DNA of 64,000 bases from DATJNI01 sp035508275 (GTDB lineage: Bacteria > Patescibacteriota > Saccharimonadia > Saccharimonadales > UBA4665): contig DATJNI010000019.1 of NCBI GenBank assembly GCA_035508275.1, positions 3,728 to 67,727 of the forward strand, in the 5' to 3' direction. Position 1 is the first letter of the stretch, and each line of letters begins with the position of its first letter. Position numbers and translations under genes: made by a program. Below the pieces are notes generated by a model, which was not told the origin of the DNA, searched no databases, and saw only the letters and a list, made by a program, of their open reading frames with translations. Below, one piece after another: positions 33,527 to 41,894 of this stretch.

Positions 33527-34813
33527 TTAAAACTCTTCCATCAGGGCTTCTATCATATGGCAGTCAAAAACAGGGATGCCACAGTTTTTCTGAACTTCTT
33601 TTCTCTCGGAAAATGAATCATCAATAAAAATTGCCTGCTTCTCTTTTATGTATGTATGCTTTTCTTTGTCAGCGCTTATCCAAATGAGTTCGTCGAATAC
33701 GCCAGTTAGCTTGTATTTACTTAAGGTTTCGTTTAAGTCATCTCGGTGCTTTGTCAGTAAATGTACCTTTACCTTCTTATTTACGCATTGGTAGACAAAT
33801 GCCATGACTGCGGGATTAACTTTGCCTTCGTATATAACTAGATCATCAAAATCCAAGTAAACATGAGCATAGTTAATATTATGCTTATATAGATTCTCCA
33901 GGGCTCTATCTATGACCACATCGTAACTGTTTTCTGCTATCAAAACGTCCTGGCTAAGGAAATCGAATACGCTTAGAAGGGGTAAATTAACTCCTCGCGC
34001 ACGAGCTAGACCCATAGTTCCGGCAACCCTAGGACCTATTTCCATTAAAATAAGCTCGCTTGATGCGTTCTCTTTAAGCTGAAAAAACCAAACACCTCTA
34101 AGTTTGAGCTTATCGTTAATAGCTTGGGCCAGAGTTTTAAAGCGGTCGTCTTTGATAACTTTTGAATTAACGCTGATTCCGCCGGATATACGTAGGCGTT
34201 CTCGACCCTCGCTAAAAAGTAGCTTACCGTTTCTGTCGGTAAAACAGTCTATCGTATACTCTTTACCGGGTAAGTGCTCCAAAATTAATAGCGTAGGGTC
34301 TTTTTTAGTGTAGAATTTAATATCCTCTATGCTGTCTGCTTTTACGGTACCTTTTGAACCTTGGCCAATATCGGGCTTTAAGAAAACAGGATAATCGCTT
34401 TCTTGCACCAGGTCCGCGTTATCGTAAACTTTTGGAACGGGAACTACTCCTTCAAGCGCCTGGTAAGTTTTTTTCTTAGATCGACATATTTCACAAGTTG
34501 TTTCTGGGGAAGCAATTAGCTCGCACGCCAGGTTGTTTCGTTCTCTCTCTTGAGCTAGTTTTAACAATACGCTGTCGTGAGCAGGAAATATTAAGTCAAT
34601 ACTGTGTTTCTTGACCAACTCATTTATATTCTGGGTGAAGTTATCTTCTTCAACATAAGGCAGATCACCACTATAGTTCGGGTATACAAACTTGCCGTGA
34701 TCATCAGCAGAAGAGGCACCAACTAGATTTACGTGAGTAGAATGGCCGAGGGATCTATAGATTTCCAAGCCAATCTCTGTACCACACGGAAATACAAGAA
34801 CATTTGTTTTCAT
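33527..34813 (-). CDS. ATP-grasp ligase fused to a HAD-like domain
   Basis: The 428-residue protein has a pre-ATP-grasp domain (1-100), then an ATP-grasp fold with VFLKPDIGQGSKG near residue 143, LEHLPGKEYTIDCF near residue 178 and the metal-binding EIGPRVAG at 259. It resembles CarB/PylC-type carboxylate-amine ligases. Residues 315-428 form a HAD-like domain with DFDD at 321-324, LLTK near 352 and FIDDS at 396-400, the usual three acidic motifs. ATP-grasp enzymes join a carboxylate, via an acylphosphate, to an amine or thiol. Placed directly after a sugar aminotransferase (adjacent, 0 nt), it could amidate an amino sugar. The role of the HAD part is unknown. Confidence 0.8.
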   Translation of the reverse strand: MKTNVLVFPCGTEIGLEIYRSLGHSTHVNLVGASSADDHGKFVYPNYSGDLPYVEEDNFTQNINELVKKHSIDLIFPAHDSVLLKLAQERERNNLACELIASPETTCEICRSKKKTYQALEGVVPVPKVYDNADLVQESDYPVFLKPDIGQGSKGTVKADSIEDIKFYTKKDPTLLILEHLPGKEYTIDCFTDRNGKLLFSEGRERLRISGGISVNSKVIKDDRFKTLAQAINDKLKLRGVWFFQLKENASSELILMEIGPRVAGTMGLARARGVNLPLLSVFDFLSQDVLIAENSYDVVIDRALENLYKHNINYAHVYLDFDDLVIYEGKVNPAVMAFVYQCVNKKVKVHLLTKHRDDLNETLSKYKLTGVFDELIWISADKEKHTYIKEKQAIFIDDSFSERKEVQKNCGIPVFDCHMIEALMEEF

Positions 34814-35884
34814 TTATTTAAGGGCCTCGCAGATTTCTTCAACAGACTGTTCTTCAAGGTCAGCATAAAGAGGCAGGCACATAATACGACTGGCTATATC
34901 TTCGGATACTGGACATTTCTGTCTCTTATCTATATACGGCAGGTTATTGAGCGAAGGATAGAAGTATCTCCTTGGATATATCTCCTTGTGTCCTAGTTTG
35001 TCTATTAGCTGCGTTAGCTGTTTTTCATTTTCGGCCAGAACTGGATAATATCCGTAATTATAAATAGTGTCGGCGCTAATTGTTGGTACTTCAAAACGGC
35101 CAGCCAGTAGTTTACTGTACAGGTTATATAATTGCTTTCGCTTATTGATATTCTCGTCAATATATTTTAGGTTGCATAGGCCCATAGCAGCTTGAAACTC
35201 GGTTAATTTAGCATTTATACCTAGCATGATGTGTTCATCACCGTGATGACCAAACCTTTTTTGTAGATCTACCTTCCTATTAATTTCCTCATTGTTACTA
35301 ATGGCTGCACCACCCTCTATTGTGTGGAATAGTTTTGTGGCATGAAAACTACAGGTTGATATATCTCCGTAGTCCAATAGAGACTTCCCTCTGTATTTAA
35401 CTCCGAAGGCATGAGCTCCATCATAAATAACTTTTAAGTTATGCTTTTTGGCAATCTGATCTATCTCTTCAACGTTACAAGGTAACCCAAATACATGTAC
35501 CGGCATAATGGCTTTAGTTTTATCGGTAATAGCTCGTTCTATTTTGTTGGCGTCTAGGCAAAAGTTTGTGCGGTCTATATCTACGAATACCGGCGTAAAG
35601 TGTTCCCATAAAATGGCTGAAGTGGTGGCAACATAGGAAAAGGGCGTAGTGATTATTTCTCCTTCGCCGAGATCCAGAGCTCTAATTGCTAATTGTAGTG
35701 CTAGTGTGCCATTAGCCACAGCTTGGAGGTTTTTCAGACCCAGGTATTCCTTAGTCTTTTCTTCAAACTCTAACAGTAGCGGACCTTGGTTTGTGAGCTG
35801 GCTGCTCGACCAAATCGAGTCTAAGTAGCTTTGATACTCCTCTATTGGAGGTAGGAAGGTTTTAGTAACATTTATCCTCTTCAT
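34814..35884 (-). CDS. DegT/DnrJ/EryC1 sugar aminotransferase, VioA-like
   Basis: The 356-residue PLP enzyme has NGTLALQLA near residue 58, TTPFSYVATTSA near residue 79, YDGAHAFG with Asp 155, and FHATKLFH with the PLP lysine at 184. The details (FLPPIEEY start, SQLTNQGP, VHVFGLPCNVEEI) recall VioA, which makes dTDP-4-amino-4,6-dideoxyglucose (viosamine) from dTDP-4-keto-6-deoxyglucose. That substrate is made by the rfbA and rfbB products in this window. It is the first gene of an operon with ATP-grasp/HAD, methyltransferase, GT2 and a membrane protein. The 4-amino rather than 3-amino assignment is by resemblance only. Confidence 0.85.
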   Translation of the reverse strand: MKRINVTKTFLPPIEEYQSYLDSIWSSSQLTNQGPLLLEFEEKTKEYLGLKNLQAVANGTLALQLAIRALDLGEGEIITTPFSYVATTSAILWEHFTPVFVDIDRTNFCLDANKIERAITDKTKAIMPVHVFGLPCNVEEIDQIAKKHNLKVIYDGAHAFGVKYRGKSLLDYGDISTCSFHATKLFHTIEGGAAISNNEEINRKVDLQKRFGHHGDEHIMLGINAKLTEFQAAMGLCNLKYIDENINKRKQLYNLYSKLLAGRFEVPTISADTIYNYGYYPVLAENEKQLTQLIDKLGHKEIYPRRYFYPSLNNLPYIDKRQKCPVSEDIASRIMCLPLYADLEEQSVEEICEALK

Positions 35885-36014
35885 ACTTAGCTCATTCGCC
35901 TCCGGGGTTTACTTTTGCTATATACATTCTACAGGGTACGGTAGTAAAAAAGAATTAGGGTGAAAAAAGTATACAGTAGTATACCAAGCCAACTTACTGA
36001 TAAAATTACTAAAC

Positions 36015-37247
36015 ATGAGAAAAAATAAGCTGATAGTTTTTTTTGTGCCGCCTAAGAAGGATGTTAATGGTGGCATCATATCTATTTTCTCTATATGTAA
36101 AGTCAGCCGAGAGTTTACCGACATACACAACTCAGATGTAGTTATCTCCACTTTTCCTAGTTATAAGAGTTATAAAACAAACGACTTGTTTAAAAACGAT
36201 GAAGTAATATACAGCTTTGACGAAATAGTTGATAAAGGACCCTATGAATCTTTGCAGCTTCATGTGCCTGAGTACGCTTCAAAAATAATTTTTGACGGAA
36301 TTAGGCCTTATTTTGATTACTTAAAATCCATACCGAATCTCAGTATTAATATACTGAATCAAAATATATTAATGATGAATGATCCTCTTCAAATTGCTAA
36401 CTGGTTTATGTTAACGCCGAGCGTTACACAAACCACAGCGCATGATAGATATACAACACAGAAGCTTGCTGATACATATGATTTGCCGACAAAACATCTT
36501 TCTACGTTTGTTGACTCGTCTCAATACGAAAAAGTTCCCTACGACAAAAAAGAAAAGCTTATTGTGCTATCGCCTGACGAGAGTGAAAAGAGAGATGTCA
36601 TAATAAAAACTCTTTCTCAGAAGCTCCCAGATTATAAACAAGTAGTAATCAAGAACATGCCTTATGAGGAATACAAAAAAACAATAGCTAGGGCAAAGTT
36701 TACTCTGACTTTTGGAGAAGGATTTGACGGATACTATGTGGAAGGATTTTTCTCTGGAGGTGTAACTTTTGCAATATATAACGATGACTTTTTCCCAGAT
36801 AAAGAGTTTAGTAAATTTGAGAATACTTTTTCTAGCGATAAAGATATGTTGGACAGCGTAGTAGGTCGAATGGCCAAGTTAGATAATAGGCAGCTATACG
36901 AAAAGTTAAACAAACTAAACCTAGAGAGGATTAACAAACTTTATAGTTATGATGCTTATAAACAAAACATTAAAAACTTTTATTTAAAACACTATGACTT
37001 TATTCCGGAAAGAGGCGCAGCGGAAATACTTATAGGTGGTCTAATAAATGAAAGGGAGAAACTGTTAGAGGCTAAGGATAGTCACATAGAAGAGAAAAAG
37101 CAAAAAATTGTCGAACTACAAGGCTCAATTGACGGTAAGGATAAAGTGATTAACGACTTAACCAGTGCCATAGATGGTATTGAAAAATCTAAAAGCTGGA
37201 AAGTTACTAAACCGCTCAGAAAAGCTTCATCGCTTTTTGAAAAATAG
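36015..37247 (+). CDS. putative GT-B glycosyltransferase with C-terminal coiled coil
   Basis: The 410-residue protein is not closely recognised. It begins KLIVFFVPPKKDVNGGI and has a second domain (about 180-300) with IVLSPDESEKRD and a late GEGFDGYYVEGFFSGG. The latter resembles the nucleotide-sugar site of GT-B transferases (the Glu of an EX7E-like region). Residues 350-395 are a charged coiled coil, and the end reads SKSWKVTKPLRKAS, a tail common at the C-terminus of bacterial polysaccharide glycosyltransferases. TAAAAT at 36001-36006 again lies within 9 nt of the ATG. It is convergent with the Wzt gene, 13 nt apart. Confidence 0.6.
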   Translation: MRKNKLIVFFVPPKKDVNGGIISIFSICKVSREFTDIHNSDVVISTFPSYKSYKTNDLFKNDEVIYSFDEIVDKGPYESLQLHVPEYASKIIFDGIRPYFDYLKSIPNLSINILNQNILMMNDPLQIANWFMLTPSVTQTTAHDRYTTQKLADTYDLPTKHLSTFVDSSQYEKVPYDKKEKLIVLSPDESEKRDVIIKTLSQKLPDYKQVVIKNMPYEEYKKTIARAKFTLTFGEGFDGYYVEGFFSGGVTFAIYNDDFFPDKEFSKFENTFSSDKDMLDSVVGRMAKLDNRQLYEKLNKLNLERINKLYSYDAYKQNIKNFYLKHYDFIPERGAAEILIGGLINEREKLLEAKDSHIEEKKQKIVELQGSIDGKDKVINDLTSAIDGIEKSKSWKVTKPLRKASSLFEK

Positions 37248-37260
37248 CACTTGGAACCTT

Positions 37261-38478
37261 CTAGTTCTCCAGCCATTCCCCGTTTATGTAGAACTCTCCG
37301 TCTTGGTAAGTCGATTTATCTATAATAGTTAGTCTTGGCACTGGAGTGTCATAGGCACTGTCAACGACGTCAATCATTTGAGCAGAATAACCTGGTGTAT
37401 ATATGCCCAAGCCTACACTGTAATCCCCGCCTATTAGTTGTCCGGCCTTGATTCTACATGTTAGTACATGCTTGCCCTTGGATGGCTTGTAGTCTTTGCC
37501 TAGCTGCTTAGTTGAATTTATCCCCGCTAAATATGAGCTGTCTGACTTTATGAAGAAGCAATTCATCTGAATTTCTAGAGGACGATTTACTTTTATAGTG
37601 ATTTTGACGTCTATGTCATCTCTCACGCTAAAGTGTTCTGATGGCTTGTCACCTAGCATTAATCTAATCTCTTCTATTTTAATTTCGGGATTAGCTGGAC
37701 GTTTTAGCTTACCGGCTTTGCTGGCAGAGTCGGCGTTCGGACTATTTACCACTTCATAACGCCTAGCTACGTCTCTTGGTGCACCTATCTCAATAACCTT
37801 GGAATCTTGTAGCATGAGTACTCTGTCACAAAACTCTTGGACAGCACCCATGTCATGAGTTACTAGAATGACTGTGCTCTTCTTTCTCTTTAATTCAATA
37901 AAGTAATCAAAACATTTTCTCTGAAAAGACGCATCACCAACAGCTAGAACTTCATCAATTAGCAAGATGTCATTTTGGGCACGTATAGCAATTGAAAAAG
38001 CCAAGCGTACTTGCATACCAGAGGAGTAGTTTTTAAGCTTTTGATCCATAAAGCGTTCTAGCTCTGCAAAATCAACTATTTGTTTATACATTTTGTCCAT
38101 TTCTTTTCTGTTGAAACCCAAAAGTGCACCGTTCAAATATACATTTTCTCGCCCTGTCAGCTCAGGGTTAAAGCCAACGCCTAATTCAATAAAGGGCGTA
38201 AGCCTGCCGTTAACCTTTATTGCCCCTTGGCTCGGCGAGTATATGCCAGCTAATAGTTTTAATATAGTACTTTTGCCACTACCGTTACGGCCAACTATGC
38301 CATAAAATTCTCCCTGTTTAACTTCAAAGGAAACGTCGTCCAGTACTAGCTGTTTCTCATATGTCGTATTGTGTTTATGAAAGTTTACTATGGCACTCTT
38401 CAATGAGCTGTTCTTCTCATGCGGTAATCGAAAAGTCTTGCTGACGTTTTCTACTTTGATTGCTAAAGGTTCAGACAT
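37261..38478 (-). CDS. wzt: ABC transporter ATP-binding subunit for polysaccharide export (Wzt-like)
   Basis: The 405-residue protein has an ABC ATPase domain in residues 1-250: Walker A GRNGSGKST near residue 62, signature YSSGMQVRLA near residue 145, Walker B DILLIDEVLAVGD near residue 164 and the switch His in VTHDMGAV. Residues 265-400 form a beta-sandwich like the Wzt carbohydrate-binding C-terminal domain, which recognises the chain end of the exported glycan. The gene follows the permease by 2 nt. Together they export a completed glycan or teichoic-acid-like polymer. The C-terminal domain implies that the polymer carries a specific terminal modification. Confidence 0.9.
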   Translation of the reverse strand: MSEPLAIKVENVSKTFRLPHEKNSSLKSAIVNFHKHNTTYEKQLVLDDVSFEVKQGEFYGIVGRNGSGKSTILKLLAGIYSPSQGAIKVNGRLTPFIELGVGFNPELTGRENVYLNGALLGFNRKEMDKMYKQIVDFAELERFMDQKLKNYSSGMQVRLAFSIAIRAQNDILLIDEVLAVGDASFQRKCFDYFIELKRKKSTVILVTHDMGAVQEFCDRVLMLQDSKVIEIGAPRDVARRYEVVNSPNADSASKAGKLKRPANPEIKIEEIRLMLGDKPSEHFSVRDDIDVKITIKVNRPLEIQMNCFFIKSDSSYLAGINSTKQLGKDYKPSKGKHVLTCRIKAGQLIGGDYSVGLGIYTPGYSAQMIDVVDSAYDTPVPRLTIIDKSTYQDGEFYINGEWLEN

Positions 38479-38480
38479 GG

Positions 38481-39284
38481 CTACAGGTTCTCCGCGAAGT
38501 ATTTAGACTGGGCTCTGAAGTAAGTTACTCCTATGATAATTGCTGCTATCACAATAACGAAAGGTATGAGTTCATGCCAGCCCCCCTGAAAAAGTTTATT
38601 AGGCGTTATTGTATCTTGGGTTATGAGACAATAACGTGCATCTTGTATAGCTTGAGCCATTGGATTGAGCATAATAATTTTTTGTAGTGTAACGTCGGTA
38701 ATACGTGATAAAGGATAAAGTATAGGTGTGGCGTAAAAGCCTGCTTGTAATACTACCTCCCAGATATAATTTATGTCCCTGTACTTAACAAAGGCAGCAG
38801 ACAGAAATAAAGACAAGCCAAGAGCAAGCAAATATACCTCAACTAGTATTAAAGGAACCCAGAATATATCCGGCCCAATTGCTACATGGCCTAGTATTAG
38901 GAATATTGCTATTACAATTAGGTTTAGTAACAAATTTATAACTGCGGATATACTACTACTGAGAATAATTATCCACTTAGGAATTTTAACTTTTCTAATT
39001 AAATCACCTCTGCCGACAATTGAGCCTAGACTTTGCATGGTCATTTCAACAAAAAAGTTCCAAATTACTATGCCGAATAAAAGATAGACGGGGTAATGCG
39101 GAATGCCGTTGCCAAGTTTTAAGAACTTAACAAACACAACGTAAAGAATGGCAAACAAAAGTAACGGACGAAGCAGTGACCACGCGTAGCCTAATACAGA
39201 GCCCTGATAACGCAGTTTAAAGTCGGTGCGCACTAGCTCACTGAGCAGTGCACGGTTCTGCTTAGAAAATATGCGTTTCATCAT
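38481..39284 (-). CDS. wzm: ABC transporter permease for polysaccharide export (Wzm-like)
   Basis: The 267-residue protein has six membrane helices and the ABC-2 permease layout of Wzm/TagG: an amphipathic N-terminus with LVRTDFKLRYQGSVLGYAWS, then PLLLFAILYVVF, and a conserved NPMAQAIQDARY near residue 215. It forms the membrane channel with the adjacent ATPase. The start ATG at 39284 is divergent from the GT2 gene at 39325, with 40 nt between. Confidence 0.92.
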   Translation of the reverse strand: MMKRIFSKQNRALLSELVRTDFKLRYQGSVLGYAWSLLRPLLLFAILYVVFVKFLKLGNGIPHYPVYLLFGIVIWNFFVEMTMQSLGSIVGRGDLIRKVKIPKWIIILSSSISAVINLLLNLIVIAIFLILGHVAIGPDIFWVPLILVEVYLLALGLSLFLSAAFVKYRDINYIWEVVLQAGFYATPILYPLSRITDVTLQKIIMLNPMAQAIQDARYCLITQDTITPNKLFQGGWHELIPFVIVIAAIIIGVTYFRAQSKYFAENL

Positions 39285-39324
39285 TTAGTATGAGGTATTA
39301 TAGAGTACATGAGAACGTTCGTCG

Positions 39325-40332
39325 ATGTATAAAACGGTTGTAGTTATACCAAACTGGAATGGTGAAAGCAGTTTGGAAGATTGTATTAAATCCCTATTAA
39401 GTCAGACCGAAAAATCACATATTATAGTTGTAGACAATGGGTCCATAGATGGTTCTCTCAATATTCTTAAACAATATGATCAAATAGAAGTTATAGAAAA
39501 TAGTGAGAATAGAGGCTATGCCGGCGGTGTCAATCAAGGATTCAAAAGAGCTATTGAGCTGCGTGCGGACTATGTGGCTCCATTCAATAATGACGCAATT
39601 GCAGATAAGAAATGGTTGTGGGAGCTTACTGAATGCATGGGGGGAAACAGACAGCTTGGTATAGTAACAAGCAAAATCCTAGACAGGGGTGGAAAAAGTA
39701 TAGATAGTACCGGTGATTACTACACAGTGTGGGGATTGCCCTACCCCAGAGGAAGAGGTGAACCAGACATTAATAAGTATGACGATACCGGTGAAGTATT
39801 TGGCGCTAGTGGTGGTGCAAGCTTATACAGAGTAAGTATGTTAGAAGAAATTGGGCTTTTCGATGAAGCTTTTTTTGCGTACTACGAAGATGTGGATCTT
39901 AGTTTTAGAGCCCAGTTAAGTGGATGGAAAGTTCGATACACCCCCAAGGCCATTGTCTATCATCAGATAGGGGCAACAAGTGGCAAAATAAAAGGTTTTA
40001 CAACTTATCAAACTATCAAGAACTTGCCTCTGCTTTTTGTTAAGAACGTACCCGGAAAATATATATTCAAAGTTGGTTGGCGTTTTACGTTGAGCCAATG
40101 TCTTTTTTTTATAAGTGCTGTTTTTAGGGGCCACGCATGGGTAGCTATAAAAGGCAGTCTGGCAAGTGTATATTACTTACCCGGTGCATTAAGAAAAAGA
40201 AGGATTATTCAAAAGAATAAGAACGTATCGGATCAGTACATTTGGAGCGTTATAATTCACGATCTTCCGCCAAACGCTCTATCCTTAAGAAAAGCGAGAT
40301 CGTATTGGTGGAGAATAAGAGGTCTTGGATGA
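39325..40332 (+). CDS. GT2-family glycosyltransferase, rhamnosyltransferase-like
   Basis: The 335-residue GT-A protein begins VVVIPNWNGESSLEDCI and has IVVDNGSIDGS near residue 35, APFNNDAIADKKW (the DxD-like metal site) near residue 92, GASGGASLYR near residue 158 and AYYEDVDLSFRAQLSGW near residue 182. That set is typical of rhamnosyltransferases of the GT2 family. dTDP-rhamnose from rfbBCDA would be a natural donor. The C-terminal third has weak hydrophobic patches that may bind the membrane. It overlaps the following GT4 gene by 4 nt. Confidence 0.88.
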   Translation: MYKTVVVIPNWNGESSLEDCIKSLLSQTEKSHIIVVDNGSIDGSLNILKQYDQIEVIENSENRGYAGGVNQGFKRAIELRADYVAPFNNDAIADKKWLWELTECMGGNRQLGIVTSKILDRGGKSIDSTGDYYTVWGLPYPRGRGEPDINKYDDTGEVFGASGGASLYRVSMLEEIGLFDEAFFAYYEDVDLSFRAQLSGWKVRYTPKAIVYHQIGATSGKIKGFTTYQTIKNLPLLFVKNVPGKYIFKVGWRFTLSQCLFFISAVFRGHAWVAIKGSLASVYYLPGALRKRRIIQKNKNVSDQYIWSVIIHDLPPNALSLRKARSYWWRIRGLG

Positions 40333-41426
40333 AGAAAATTGTCATCGACGCCAGGGAACTAAACACCGGTAGCGGCCGATATGTTAATAAGCTGATTGAA
40401 CATTTACAGAAGCTGGATAAAACACATAAGTACTTCTTGCTCATAAAACCAGAGGATATGGAGGGTTTTAAGCCCACTAATCCTAATTTTATGCCTGTGT
40501 CATGTCCTCATAAGGAGTTCACTGTCTCTGAACAAACAGCCCTTGCTAGGCAGATAAAAAGTCTGAAGCCTGATCTTGTACATTTTGCCTTCCCCCAGCA
40601 ACCGGCTTTATATGCTGGGCCAACTGTTACTACCATCCATGACCTGACTACGCTGAGGTTTTCTAATCCAGATAAAAACCAGGCTGTATTTAAGACAAAG
40701 CAGAAAATATATCAGCAGCTGATGAAGCGAGTGGCAAAGAAGTCAGTGAGAGTTATTGTGCCTAGTGAGTTTGTTGAGGAAGATTTGATAGATTTTAGTG
40801 GTATTAAAAAGGATAAAGTAGTCGTTACTTATGAAGCAGCGGATTTAATTAAGGATGAGCCAAAGGTGGTATCCGAACTCAACAGACGAGACTTTATTCT
40901 CTACGTTGGCAGGTCTTTTCCTCATAAGAACTTGGAGCGCCTTGTTAAGGCCTTTGGTGAAATTCAGAAAAAGCGTCCAGACCTAATTCTGGTATTGGCT
41001 GGCAAGGAAGACGGTAACTACAAGAGATTAAAGCAGTTTGTGGCAAAAGCTAGAGTTCATAATGTCTTCTTTACTGGGTTTGTTAATGATAGTGAACTTA
41101 AGTGGTTGTATGAAAATACCAGAGCGTATGTTTTTCCCTCTCTAAGTGAAGGTTTTGGGCTGCCAGGACTAGAAGCCATGGCTTATGGGGCGCCGGTCGT
41201 TAGTAGTAGCGCTACATGCTTGCCGGAAATATATGGTGGTGCGGCTAAATATTTTGATCCTTATGACGTTGATGACATGAAGAACGCACTAGAAGACGTA
41301 CTGTCAAGCAACACTCTTAGAAACGAGCTTATTAAAAAGGGCCACCAGCGAGTAAAGAAATACTCCTGGATAAAAATGGCAAAAGAGACCATGAAAGTAT
41401 ACGAGGATGTTCTAGGTAAGAGGTAG
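40329..41426 (+). CDS. GT4-family glycosyltransferase
   Basis: The start is set at the ATG at 40329, which overlaps the upstream TGA as ATGA; a longer frame to 40242 would overlap the GT2 gene by 91 nt. The 365-residue GT-B protein begins KIVIDARELNTGSGRYV and has TTIHDLTTLRF near residue 105, VGRSFPHKNLERLVKAF near residue 195 and FPSLSEGFGLPGLEAMAYG near residue 270 with the two catalytic-type glutamates. It is convergent with jag, the stops being adjacent, and so ends the polysaccharide region. Confidence 0.9.
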   Translation: MKKIVIDARELNTGSGRYVNKLIEHLQKLDKTHKYFLLIKPEDMEGFKPTNPNFMPVSCPHKEFTVSEQTALARQIKSLKPDLVHFAFPQQPALYAGPTVTTIHDLTTLRFSNPDKNQAVFKTKQKIYQQLMKRVAKKSVRVIVPSEFVEEDLIDFSGIKKDKVVVTYEAADLIKDEPKVVSELNRRDFILYVGRSFPHKNLERLVKAFGEIQKKRPDLILVLAGKEDGNYKRLKQFVAKARVHNVFFTGFVNDSELKWLYENTRAYVFPSLSEGFGLPGLEAMAYGAPVVSSSATCLPEIYGGAAKYFDPYDVDDMKNALEDVLSSNTLRNELIKKGHQRVKKYSWIKMAKETMKVYEDVLGKR

Positions 41427-41894
41427 CTACTTTTCTTCTACTTTAAGAACTATGTGACGGTCTCTACCTTCACCCTCGGAGTCGCTTGTCAGACCGAATT
41501 CAGCGGCTAGTTTATGAACGACTCTTCTGTCTGCAGCATTCATGGGCTTGAGGTCCATGTCCTTTTTGGTGTCTTTGACCTGTTTGACCCACTCTTCAGC
41601 TTGATCTCGCAAGCGGTCTGCCCTTTGCTTTTTATAATCTGCCACGTCGACGTTAACCCTGGTGTTGGAAAAGTTGTTGTTCTTAAGGGCCGTGCTGGTT
41701 AGGTATTGTAATGAACGCATATTCTCGCCGTGTTGCCCTATTAGAAAACCGTTGAGTCTAGTACTTGGAACGCTTAGTTGAATGACTTCATCGTCACTGG
41801 TGGCATAAACGTCGGTGTTGAGACCAAAAAAAGATAGAAGGTCCTCAATATATTTTTTTGCATAAAGAATGGCTTCTTCCATAGATTCATTCAT
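41427..41894 (-). CDS. khpB: Jag/KhpB-type RNA-binding protein (KH-R3H)
   Basis: The 155-residue protein has a KH-II domain (residues 35-95, with the GxxG-like LIGQHGEN) and an R3H domain (residues 110-150, with MNAADRRVVHKLAAE and a late EGEGRDRHIVL). The separate Jag_N domain of longer homologues is missing. Jag/KhpB binds RNA and affects cell division and elongation in Gram-positive bacteria. The gene overlaps yidC by 4 nt and keeps the ancient order rpmH-rnpA-yidC-jag. Confidence 0.9.
   Translation of the reverse strand: MNESMEEAILYAKKYIEDLLSFFGLNTDVYATSDDEVIQLSVPSTRLNGFLIGQHGENMRSLQYLTSTALKNNNFSNTRVNVDVADYKKQRADRLRDQAEEWVKQVKDTKKDMDLKPMNAADRRVVHKLAAEFGLTSDSEGEGRDRHIVLKVEEK

Noticed and set aside
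40242..40328. Upstream extension of the GT4 gene
   Set aside because: It overlaps the GT2 coding sequence by 91 nt, while the ATG at 40329 gives the standard ATGA overlap and the normal GT4 N-terminus.
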